Below are positions 19,842 to 27,596 of a stretch of DNA of 39,288 nt, one piece after another; the first letter of the stretch is position 1, and each line of letters begins with the position of its first letter. The stretch is from Mycobacterium interjectum (GTDB lineage Bacteria > Actinomycetota > Actinomycetes > Mycobacteriales > Mycobacteriaceae): the NCBI RefSeq assembly GCF_900078675.2, contig NZ_LT546237.1, positions 1,737,166 to 1,776,453 on the forward strand, in the 5' to 3' direction. A program made the position numbers and the translations under genes. The notes below the pieces were generated by a model, which worked only from the letters and a program-made list of their open reading frames with translations, was not told the origin of the DNA and did not search any database.

Positions 19842-21092
19842 GTGAAAAACCGATTCCTTGCACCGCTAGTTTTGATCACGTGCGCATTTTTGCTTTCGTG
19901 TACGCAATCGCACATCGCGCCACCAACCGGGACGACGGCCCCAGGGGCGTCTCCCGTGACAACACCCCCACCCACTCCCGGCGCGGCACTGTTTTTTTAT
20001 CCACCCCCCTATCGATACAACGACGACCACCTGTTGAATTCGATCCAAGCGGTGAGTGTGAGCCAAGTCACCGATCTGGTGCCGGCAGTTTCCTTCATGT
20101 CCGGCATCGCACTCGTGGTGGATTGGTCATCGATCTGCCCCACGGCAGGGGCGTGCGATTTCAGCCTGATCGATCGCGCCCTAGCCTACTGGACGGCGAG
20201 GAATAAAAAGATCATCCTCTCCGTGGCGACGATCAGCTACCCTTTTATGAGCGCGCCTGACGGAAAGCACGTTCAGAACGCGACCCCCGACTGGGTGCTA
20301 GCGCAAGTGAAGACGTATCCGGTCTCCACCTTGATCATGGGGACGAATCCGTTGGGAAAAACAGCGGTGTCCCAATTTCCGGATTTTCGGGACCCGAAGT
20401 TCCTACAGCTTACGTCGGCACTCGTTCGTGACTTGGCTCAGCGTTACGACGGCAACCCAACGATCGCGCAGGTCCGAATCGGGACGGGACTACTTGGCGA
20501 GGAAAACCCGATGGTCGGAGGGATTCCCGGCCATACCACAATGCCAAATTTCCAAGAAACGCAGTGGCTCGCTTTTTGCCTTGAGACAGTCCGCCAATAC
20601 CAGTCGGCGTTCCACAAAAGCGAGCTCGAATTCGATATTTCGCGTCTGGGCTTTATTCGTACGCTCGGCACCGCCACAGATCAGGCAGCCGCGGACGCTT
20701 TTTTTTCCGAATTGGCGGCGTCAAGGCTATTCATCGAATGCAACTGCCTGGAGGCTCATGACGATGACCTATTGAGTGGTGCCACGAACCCGCCTACGTA
20801 CGCTGAACTCCCAGCCGTCCAGGCCGACGCGATCGAGGTGGATCTCCGATATCTGTTGGGCTACCGACGCAGCGGCGGGCGAGTCGGCCTCGAGTCTGGG
20901 TCTCTTGCAAATCCGCGCATCGGCACCGCGGACCTGCGAAATGTTGCCAAGATCCAGCACGTTGTCTCGATCTTTCAACCGGCAAAGCTCGTATTTTTCG
21001 ATGACCTCGCGCAGGGGATCGTCTCTCCCAATACGTCACCATTTCATCCTCTCGAATTGGTGCGCGGCCTAGGAATCCAACCATCCCCTTGA
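19842..21092 (+). CDS. Secreted lipoprotein, glycoside-hydrolase-like
   Basis: The 416-residue product starts at GTG 19842 with GGA 7 nt upstream. Residues 1-20 form a lipoprotein signal peptide with lipobox LLSC, Cys20 being the lipidation site. Residues about 25-48 are a Pro/Thr-rich linker that would span the envelope. The remainder has a (beta/alpha)-barrel feel: IALVVDWSSICPTAG, RNKKIILSVATISYPF, IAQVRIGTGLLGEENP and RLFIECNCLEAHDDDLL. IGTG.LGEE resembles the acid/base Glu strand of clan A glycoside hydrolases such as GH42 or GH35. It would sit on the outer face of the membrane and could trim or bind the locus's glycan. The family is not certain. Confidence 0.65.
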   Translation: MKNRFLAPLVLITCAFLLSCTQSHIAPPTGTTAPGASPVTTPPPTPGAALFFYPPPYRYNDDHLLNSIQAVSVSQVTDLVPAVSFMSGIALVVDWSSICPTAGACDFSLIDRALAYWTARNKKIILSVATISYPFMSAPDGKHVQNATPDWVLAQVKTYPVSTLIMGTNPLGKTAVSQFPDFRDPKFLQLTSALVRDLAQRYDGNPTIAQVRIGTGLLGEENPMVGGIPGHTTMPNFQETQWLAFCLETVRQYQSAFHKSELEFDISRLGFIRTLGTATDQAAADAFFSELAASRLFIECNCLEAHDDDLLSGATNPPTYAELPAVQADAIEVDLRYLLGYRRSGGRVGLESGSLANPRIGTADLRNVAKIQHVVSIFQPAKLVFFDDLAQGIVSPNTSPFHPLELVRGLGIQPSP

Positions 21093-21507
21093 CGCGCCGC
21101 GGCCATGCCCAGCCGCGATTGAAACCTGAGGGCCTCCGCAACCCGCCGCTGGATCCGCTCTCCCGCGAAGACCACCGCGACGATCCGGTCGCGATTCTTG
21201 ATCCACCGGCGCATACATTGAAGACCGATCGGTTAAGGCAGCATATAGCAGCGGCCCCGCCGAAAAACGCAGGACACCGCAGCTCAGAGCCTGTGCACGA
21301 CACTGGGATTGAAACAACCCCGTCCGCCAACTCGAAGCCATGGGCTACCACGTCACCCTCGACCAAGCATCCTGACCGAGTCGTCGCGCTTGCCCGCCGG
21401 GACGCCGCCTCACGTCAGTCTTCTCGCCAGGTTGACAATTCCCTGGGGGCGGTCCAGGCCGTACTCCGCGTACACTCGCCGAGTTCGCGATTTCTTGAGA
21501 GACAAAC
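21093..21507. other. Gap without a supportable gene
   Basis: The only hint is a short plus-strand end (RQLEAMGYHVTLDQAS, stop at about 21375) that resembles transposase C-termini such as IS110. Two GATTGAAAC motifs occur near 21118 and 21308 but they form no array. Confidence 0.4.
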
Positions 21508-21517
21508 CGAAAGATCG

Positions 21518-22939
21518 TTATCGCGAATTCGATACCCGTGCCGGCCGGCGAGACGCTCTTTGTGCTTTCATCGGTGCATCAGTTCCTTTTGTGGCCTTTT
21601 CCCGGGTGACCGATCGCCGTACTACTGAGCCGTTTAGCTTTTGTTTTAGGCCATAAACGTCGAGGAATCCCGCAACCATTGCCGCAAGAGACGGCGGTTC
21701 AGGGATCGCATCGGAAAGACGCTCCCAAAGGCCGGTTTCCGTAGAGGCTCTCAGCATGGCTGCGGCCAGGGCATCGGGGTCACCCCGGGTAAAGTGGATG
21801 CCATCGACGTCATCGGTGACGCGCTCCGCCGGACCCCCAAGATCGGAACAGATGACCGGGCGGCGGAACGCCCCCGCCTCCGATACCACGAGGCAAAAAG
21901 CCTCTTCCCAGAGGGAAGGCACAATGCACCAGTCAACGCGTGCCATTCGGCTAGCCAGTTGATCTACTGAGTAGGAACCATTGTTGTGCACGATCCGCTG
22001 CGCAAAAGGACGTTCATTCTCTTCGGCGAAGAAATCGTCGATTTCCTTAACGAGCGCCGGCGTGCCATAGCGGAGGTTGTCGCCGTTCAACTCAACCTTG
22101 AAGTTTGTGAAGCCCTGCTCCCGAAGGATTGCCACCGCACGGAGGATTATTTGAATACCCTTGATGTCGACCATCTGCCCAAAGAAGCCGAAGCGGTTCT
22201 TTGGACCGTCAAAAACGGGAAGCATTGAACCGCCGGTGCAATCAGGCAGACCGTTCGGAACGTGACGGATCTTACCCGCATCCAGCCCCCACGCTACATA
22301 GCGGTCGATCATGAAACCGCTGGGACAGGTAAAAACGTCCACATCCTCCAGGTGGCGCATGAACCACATCTTCCGCAACGAAAAGTGTTCGGGCGGGAGG
22401 TGGGGGAAGCACTGATGACAACGAACGGAGCTCGCTTGCGAACACAGCGATTGATCGCTTGTTCGCACCATATATCCGTTCGCGTTGCAGATGCTGAGAA
22501 ATTCGTGAAACGTGAAGACAATGCGCGCATTGGGAAGAACTCGCCTGGTCAAGCTGATCAGATCAATGCCAAAAGTCAGGAAATGATGGAAATGAACGAT
22601 ATCGGGGCGAACGGTGTTAAGAAATTCGCAGTAGGCCTCGACCAGACGGACTGAGGATGTCCGGTGCCAGGTACCGTCGTATTCGGCCGGGAGGAACAGG
22701 AATTCGTTCGGCCGCTGGTCGAAGCCAGTGATGCAAGCTCCAGCTTTATACAATGCCGGATACGCGCTATCGGTTGGATACGCACTGTCGGTCGAAGCCA
22801 GAAGCACCGGTTCGATGCCTGGTTCGTTCTGCAATCCCTGGAATAGTTCATAGGCGACCCGTTGCGCACCGCCCCGTATCAATTCGGGATGGTGGAGAGT
22901 CACAATGAGAACTTTGACGTTGCCCTCCGTTTCGGTCAT
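21518..22939 (-). CDS. GT4-family glycosyltransferase, duplicate A
   Basis: This 473-residue GT-B fold enzyme is a retaining glycosyltransferase using a nucleotide-sugar donor in the cytosol. The N-terminal domain has HHPELIRGGAQRVAYELFQG and VHFHHFLTFG; the C-terminal domain has FGFFGQMVDIKGIQIILRA and the E-x7-E motif E346-AFCLVVS-E354. A 6-residue tandem repeat (DSAYPT/DSAYPA, residues 51-61) is unique to this copy. A GGAGG site precedes ATG 22939 (GAGGAGGGAAATG). It is 27 bp downstream of duplicate B and last in an operon of GT2, GT4-B and GT4-A. About 48 residues differ from B, with 12 of them in residues 345-376, so the two may use different donors. Confidence 0.9.
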   Translation of the reverse strand: MTETEGNVKVLIVTLHHPELIRGGAQRVAYELFQGLQNEPGIEPVLLASTDSAYPTDSAYPALYKAGACITGFDQRPNEFLFLPAEYDGTWHRTSSVRLVEAYCEFLNTVRPDIVHFHHFLTFGIDLISLTRRVLPNARIVFTFHEFLSICNANGYMVRTSDQSLCSQASSVRCHQCFPHLPPEHFSLRKMWFMRHLEDVDVFTCPSGFMIDRYVAWGLDAGKIRHVPNGLPDCTGGSMLPVFDGPKNRFGFFGQMVDIKGIQIILRAVAILREQGFTNFKVELNGDNLRYGTPALVKEIDDFFAEENERPFAQRIVHNNGSYSVDQLASRMARVDWCIVPSLWEEAFCLVVSEAGAFRRPVICSDLGGPAERVTDDVDGIHFTRGDPDALAAAMLRASTETGLWERLSDAIPEPPSLAAMVAGFLDVYGLKQKLNGSVVRRSVTREKATKGTDAPMKAQRASRRPARVSNSR

Positions 22940-22966
22940 TTCCCTCCTCTTCTGACCGAAAGATCG

Positions 22967-24370
22967 TTATCGCGAATTCGATACCCGTGCCGGCCGGCGG
23001 GACGGTCTCTGCGCTTTCATCGGTGCATCAATTCCTTTTGCGACCTTTTCCCGGCTGACCGATCGCCGTACTACTGAGCCGTTTGGCTTTTGTTTAAGGC
23101 CATACACGTCGAGGAATCCCGCGATCATTGCCCCAAGAGACGGCGGTTCCGGGATCGCGCCGGAAAGGCGCTCCCAAAGGCCGGTTTCCGTAGAGGCTCT
23201 CAGCATGGCTGCGGCCAGGGCGTCGGGGTCACCCCGGGTAAAGTGGATGCCATCGACGTCATGGTTGACGTACTCGGCCATAGCCCCAATATCAGAACAG
23301 ATGACCGGGCGGCGGAACGCCCCCGCCTCAATTAGCACAGTCGGAAAACCCTCTGTCCAGAGGGAAGGCAAAATGCACCACTCAACGCGTGCCATTCGGC
23401 TGGCCAATTGATCTACCGGGTAGGAACCATTGTTGTGCACGATTCGCTGTGCAAAAGGGCGCTCATTCTCTTCGGCGAAGAAATCTTCGATTTCCTTTAC
23501 GAGCGCCGGCGTGGCAAGGCGGATGTTGTCGCCGTTCAACTCAACCTTGAAGTTTGTGAAGCCCTGCTCGCGAAGGATTGCCGCTGCACGGAGGATTATT
23601 TGAATACCCTTGATGTCGACCATCTGTCCGAAGAAGCCGAAGCGGTTCTTTGGACCGTCAAAAACGGGAAGCATTGAACCACCGGTGCAGTCAGGCAGAC
23701 CGTTCGGTACGTGACGGATCTTCCCCGCATCCAGTCCCCACGCTACGTAGCGGTCGATCATGAAACTGCTGGGACAGGTAAAAACGTCCACATCCTGCAG
23801 GTGGCGCATGAACCACATCTTCCGCAACGAAAAGTGTTCCGGCGGGAGGTGGGGGAAGCACTGATGACAACGAACGGAGCTCGCTTGCGAACACATCGAT
23901 TGATCGGTTGTTCGCACCATGTGTCCGTTCGCATAGCAGATGCTGAGAAATTCGTGAAACGTGAAGACAAGGCGTGCATTGGGAAGAATCCGCCTGGTCA
24001 AGCTGGGCAAATCAATGCCAAAAGTCAGGAAATGATGAAAATGAACGACATCGGGCCGAATAGTGTTAAGAAATTCGCAGTAGGCCTCGACCAGACGGAC
24101 TGAGGATGTCCGATACCAGTAACCGTCGAATTCGGCCGGAAGGAACAGAAATTCGTTCGGCCGCTGGTCGAAGCCAGTGATGCAAGCTCCGGCTTTATAC
24201 AATGCCGGATACGTACTGTCGGTCGAAGCCAGAAGCACCGGTTCGATGCCTGGTTCGTTCTGCAATCCCTGGAATAGTTCATAGGCGATCCGCTGCGCAC
24301 CGCCCCGTATCAATTCGGGATGATAGAGACTGACAATGAGAACTTTGGTGTTGCCCTCCGTTTCGGTCAT
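22967..24370 (-). CDS. GT4-family glycosyltransferase, duplicate B
   Basis: This 467-residue enzyme is the tandem copy of the gene downstream, with the same start (MTETEGNTKVLIVSLYHPEL), GGAQRIAYELFQG, FFGQMVDIKGIQ and the same C-terminal tail. The donor motif reads LWTEGFPTVLIEAGAF, closer to the common GT4 form (EGFP...E) than copy A, so B may keep the ancestral specificity. A strong SD (AAGGAGGGAAATG) precedes ATG 24370. It begins 30 bp after the GT2 gene, indicating one transcript. Substrates are unknown. Confidence 0.9.
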   Translation of the reverse strand: MTETEGNTKVLIVSLYHPELIRGGAQRIAYELFQGLQNEPGIEPVLLASTDSTYPALYKAGACITGFDQRPNEFLFLPAEFDGYWYRTSSVRLVEAYCEFLNTIRPDVVHFHHFLTFGIDLPSLTRRILPNARLVFTFHEFLSICYANGHMVRTTDQSMCSQASSVRCHQCFPHLPPEHFSLRKMWFMRHLQDVDVFTCPSSFMIDRYVAWGLDAGKIRHVPNGLPDCTGGSMLPVFDGPKNRFGFFGQMVDIKGIQIILRAAAILREQGFTNFKVELNGDNIRLATPALVKEIEDFFAEENERPFAQRIVHNNGSYPVDQLASRMARVEWCILPSLWTEGFPTVLIEAGAFRRPVICSDIGAMAEYVNHDVDGIHFTRGDPDALAAAMLRASTETGLWERLSGAIPEPPSLGAMIAGFLDVYGLKQKPNGSVVRRSVSREKVAKGIDAPMKAQRPSRRPARVSNSR

Positions 24371-24400
24371 TTCCCTCCTTCTCTCGTTCCCGGTAAGCGC

Positions 24401-26107
24401 TCAGCGGTGAGCCGGAGTCGAGAAAGCTTGTGACGCAGGACGAGGACCGCGGATGCTCTCCTTCACGATTTCGCCCCAGACTTTGGTGAAATGCCATCGA
24501 TTCACCAGACGTCCGCCTCCGAAAGCTGGACGGTATGCAGACCCCTTCCCCTCGAAATGCACGAACGGCAGGCAATGAAGCCACGCCGGCTTGCCGGCGT
24601 GGAAGCTCTTGAGGCAAAGGTCAGCGTCCTCGTACTGTCCGTAAACGTATTCGGGCGAGAACCCGCCCAACGACTCGAACCACTTACGTTCGACAGACAT
24701 GAAGGCCCCGGTCACGGCTGGAACCGGGCGTGAGACAAGAAAAGGGTTCGTATGCGGCGGCGCTCCCTTACCGTAGTGTTCCACTCTGAGCATCTCGCAG
24801 CGCGTGGCTTGCTGATCCCGAAAAGAGAATTCGACGTCCACTTCAAAATACATACCCCCATGCATCAACGACCCGTCGTCGTAATACAAGGGAGCGCCAA
24901 ACAACGCAACTTGCTCCGGAGGCAGATTATTCACGATCCGGCTATGCTCCGACGGCCATTCCGGATCCATCGGAAAAATGTCTGGATTCACTATCAAAAG
25001 GCGAGCACTGCGCGCGGCGGCGGCCGCAACGTTATTGGCGACACCAAACCCCGCATTGCCCGGCAGAAGGATCAGCGTAATCGGCATCCCATAGATCCGG
25101 TTCGCGATAGTAGCGTCCTTGATCAGCAACTCTGCCATCTCGGGACTATTCGAGACGTAGATGAATTCGTAGTTTTCAATGCCACGACACTTCGAGAAAA
25201 GCGCACACTGAATCCTAAGCAATTCCGGCCTACCGTACAGACACACGATGATTGATGCTTCCGGGCGAGCCGGCGCCACGCCAATTTGAACCGTCTGTGC
25301 GCCCAGAGCCATCCGCCTCGAAACCTTGAGATTCAACGCGATCAGCGAACGTCCTAATCCGGCGTCCAAGGAGAGAAAGGTTTCCCCAGGAGCATGCCCG
25401 ACAGTTTGGGTCCCCAGAGACTCAAGAGCAAGCTCCATGAATCTTTCGTCGGCCACCAGACGGATTGGACACGTGAATGTCTTGCGCTCGGCTCCTACCG
25501 ACAAGGTCACTTCGGTGACCGGCGCACTCATGCTTTCGGGTCTGTCGATCGCTACAATCGCCCAGAAAGCGAGATTTCTGTCCTCCGGCAGTTGCAGATA
25601 GCTTGTAACATCCTTGCGGCAGTACCGATAAACTGCCGTCGTTGAACCCCGCAAACCAAATGCGTTCCGCAGCACCACTTTGCTGACGGGTTCCTGTCCG
25701 TCGTCGTTTACCCAGCCCAAGACCAAGCATTGCCCATCTTTACAACCGAAGATCCCATCCACGTTGGCTGCGGGAAATCCGGCTGTGTCGGCGCGAACGG
25801 CCGCCTCATAACGAGGATCCGAAAGACGGCCCTCGTGCCTACCATAAGATTCATAGTGGCGTAATGCCGAAGGAAAATGCCCATCCTTGATGGACCCTGC
25901 GACGTCCGGAAACGCTGCAAGATAGGCTGACTCATCAAAATCTTCCGAGGCAGTTTCGACCGAAACCGGGAAAGACGTCCGCAATCCTGGCGGCCCGAGT
26001 GTCGCGCTAACTGGCTCAGCTCGCTTCGAAGGCGACGTTGCCGCGCTCACCTTCGGCTGACTCTGATCTGTCGAAGCTTTCTTGCCGGCACCCTTCGCGA
26101 CCGTCAT
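24401..26107 (-). CDS. GT2-family glycosyltransferase with N-terminal accessory domains
   Basis: This 568-residue product has several parts. After a Lys/Ser-rich start, residues about 55-95 have FDESAYLAAFPDVAGSIKDG and HYESYGRHEGR, a helical motif seen in bacterial polysaccharide proteins. Residues about 115-215 resemble a beta-sandwich (DGIFGCKDGQCLVLGWVNDD). The GT2 domain follows: ASIIVCLYGRPELLRIQ, LLPGNAGFGVANNVAAAAA, LLIVNPDIFPMD (DxD-like position), PAVTGAFMSVERKWFESLGG and YGQYEDADLCLK (ED base). It is the inverting type, cytosolic, and probably extends the glycan. It heads the operon with the two GT4 genes. The start at 26107 has GGCGGAAA about 9 nt upstream. A shared ~140-bp repeat precedes it. 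Confidence 0.88.
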   Translation of the reverse strand: MTVAKGAGKKASTDQSQPKVSAATSPSKRAEPVSATLGPPGLRTSFPVSVETASEDFDESAYLAAFPDVAGSIKDGHFPSALRHYESYGRHEGRLSDPRYEAAVRADTAGFPAANVDGIFGCKDGQCLVLGWVNDDGQEPVSKVVLRNAFGLRGSTTAVYRYCRKDVTSYLQLPEDRNLAFWAIVAIDRPESMSAPVTEVTLSVGAERKTFTCPIRLVADERFMELALESLGTQTVGHAPGETFLSLDAGLGRSLIALNLKVSRRMALGAQTVQIGVAPARPEASIIVCLYGRPELLRIQCALFSKCRGIENYEFIYVSNSPEMAELLIKDATIANRIYGMPITLILLPGNAGFGVANNVAAAAARSARLLIVNPDIFPMDPEWPSEHSRIVNNLPPEQVALFGAPLYYDDGSLMHGGMYFEVDVEFSFRDQQATRCEMLRVEHYGKGAPPHTNPFLVSRPVPAVTGAFMSVERKWFESLGGFSPEYVYGQYEDADLCLKSFHAGKPAWLHCLPFVHFEGKGSAYRPAFGGGRLVNRWHFTKVWGEIVKESIRGPRPASQAFSTPAHR

Positions 26108-26149
26108 AAGGCGATTTCCGCCGGCGCCGCGGGGAACCTAGACAGAGTG

Positions 26150-26290
26150 GAGTCCTCAAAGGCATTCGGGCGTCGCATCGTCCTGGGCGTGAGCACGCAG
26201 CATCCGCCCCCTTCCTCGTGAAGCAGCCGTTTGGCCCACACCTTATAGGGTCCGCCGGGTGCCAGTGGCCATTTCGACAGATCCTCAGTT
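26150..26290 (-). repeat. ~140-bp repeat upstream of the GT2 gene (copy B)
   Basis: This is the second copy of the repeat at 14996-15140. On the minus strand an open frame reads DLSKWPLAPGGPYKVWAKRL and CCVLTPRTMRRPNAF, ending about 40 bp before the GT2 gene. I do not recognise the protein. The repeat could be a transposase C-terminus, or a flank that travelled with the gene. Confidence 0.7.
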
Positions 26291-26379
26291 CGGTAGCTGT
26301 CGGCGACGTGCCTTCGCGGGGGGCGCCGCTGGAATCGACATACCGGCGCGTCTATCACCGCCCCCAGAGAAAACCCGCC

Positions 26380-26690
26380 CCCGCTGTGCGGCAGGCGCGC
26401 AGACCCGTACGTGGCGCCGGCCGAACCGAGCTGATCAACCCTTCGGGGGGATCGGCGATGACGAGCACCGCTGGGCACCCCGGCACCGCGCAGCGGCCAG
26501 ATTCGTCATCCTCATCATTGACTTAACCCGACCCCGATCCCCGCGGCCCCGAGCGCCTGCTTGACCTGCTGCCCGGTCGTTCAGCGACCGCGCTGGCCTC
26601 GTGACCGGCCGCGCGGTCACCGCGATGGACGGGTTAGCCGGCTACAGACCGCCGCGACCGCATCCGCCAAGACATTTCCGCGCTCGCTCC
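26380..26690 (+). pseudogene. ISL3-family transposase fragment
   Basis: The frame reads IGDDEHRWAPRHRAAARFVI and LIIDLT, then in other frames LDLLPGRSATALASWLTGRA and VTAMDGLAGYR. This is the central part of ISL3-family transposases (GVDEHxW, then the FxxVVMDGxxGY region). Frameshifts break it and both ends are missing. Confidence 0.65.
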
Positions 26691-26704
26691 AGTAATCGAG
26701 CGTG

Positions 26705-27481
26705 TCACAGAGTTGCGCTGTAATGCTCATCCATCGTGTAGCCGAATTCCTTCATTTCGGTCTCGCAATGTTTGAGAAACGTCTCCGTCTGTTCTACCGT
26801 CCAACCGGATTCAGCGAGCGAAAATGTCTTGGAGGCGCTTCCTTCTGCGCTCTGCTCCGGGCGTTGAGTTCTCATGATGTAGCAAGCGGCTGGAACATCG
26901 TCCACATGCAGAAATGTGCACAAACTTCGAGCGGTGCACTCCGGTTGCTGAATCATGTCGCGCTGTTCGACCTCGATGAAACATCCCGGCGGCAACTGCT
27001 GCCGAATGGTCCGCCACGCGGCCATGTTATTGGCCCAATCGGAACAGTGGTGTTCGAACGACACATCGGGAAACTTTTTCACGCGCGAGATGATGTTTTC
27101 AATGCCGCGCCGCTTGGCGAACACAAAAACCGAGTCCGGCCATAGTTCCCGGACGATCGGGATCGCCAAAGTCATCTCCGGACTCCCTGTTTTGTCGAAC
27201 CACGGATCTTTCGGATTCAGATCGTTCACCACCGTCCGAAACACTTCGAAGAGTCTGCGCTTCAGATCGCGCTTGTCGATGTTTGGCAGCATCAGGGGTT
27301 CGTCGGTGTCGGGAAAGAAGGCGGGGTCGCCAAAGTGGCGATCTACTAAGAAATCGATAGAGTGAAGCAATTGGAGGAAGTTCCCCTCTAGAAACCCGTG
27401 GTAGCCGACATAGCTCAGCACGCTGACAAGCGCGCTGGTGCCGGAGCGGGGTGACCCCACAATAAACACTGGAGAGTGCAT
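26705..27481 (-). CDS. PAPS-dependent sulfotransferase family protein
   Basis: In this 258-residue product the N-terminal FIVGSPRSGTSALVSVLSYV is the 5'-PSB loop that binds PAPS, and FVFAKRRGIENIISRVKKFP fits the 3'-PB motif (Arg then Ser). DKTGSPEMTLAIPIVRELWP lies between. The C-terminus (WTVEQTETFLKHCETEMKEF) is also typical of bacterial sulfotransferases. It would transfer sulfate from PAPS to a sugar hydroxyl in the cytosol. Mycobacterial relatives sulfate trehalose (Stf0) or glycopeptidolipid. It lies 115 bp downstream of the DUF4214-methyltransferase gene, same strand, probably cotranscribed. The acceptor is unknown. Confidence 0.88.
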   Translation of the reverse strand: MHSPVFIVGSPRSGTSALVSVLSYVGYHGFLEGNFLQLLHSIDFLVDRHFGDPAFFPDTDEPLMLPNIDKRDLKRRLFEVFRTVVNDLNPKDPWFDKTGSPEMTLAIPIVRELWPDSVFVFAKRRGIENIISRVKKFPDVSFEHHCSDWANNMAAWRTIRQQLPPGCFIEVEQRDMIQQPECTARSLCTFLHVDDVPAACYIMRTQRPEQSAEGSASKTFSLAESGWTVEQTETFLKHCETEMKEFGYTMDEHYSATL

Positions 27482-27596
27482 TGAATCATACCTTCCGTTT
27501 GCAGGCGTGCTAGCGGCACACTGGTGCGCGCGGACTGCGATATCTTGAGACGTTTCTCAAACTTGTTGACGCGAGCGCGTAGTTGCCAAGGGAAAC

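Larger units (their letters stand above)
21508..24380 (-). repeat. Tandem duplication, unit about 1.45 kb
   Basis: The left unit starts CCGAAAGATCGTTATCGCGA near 21508 and the right unit repeats it near 22955. Each unit contains one GT4 gene with its own SD (GGAGGGAAATG). Identity is high along the whole unit except for a short divergent stretch in the 3' half of the genes. Confidence 0.9.

Noticed and set aside
21111..21315. Two GATTGAAAC motifs resembling CRISPR repeat ends
   Set aside because: There are only two occurrences about 190 bp apart, with no longer shared repeat and no cas gene.
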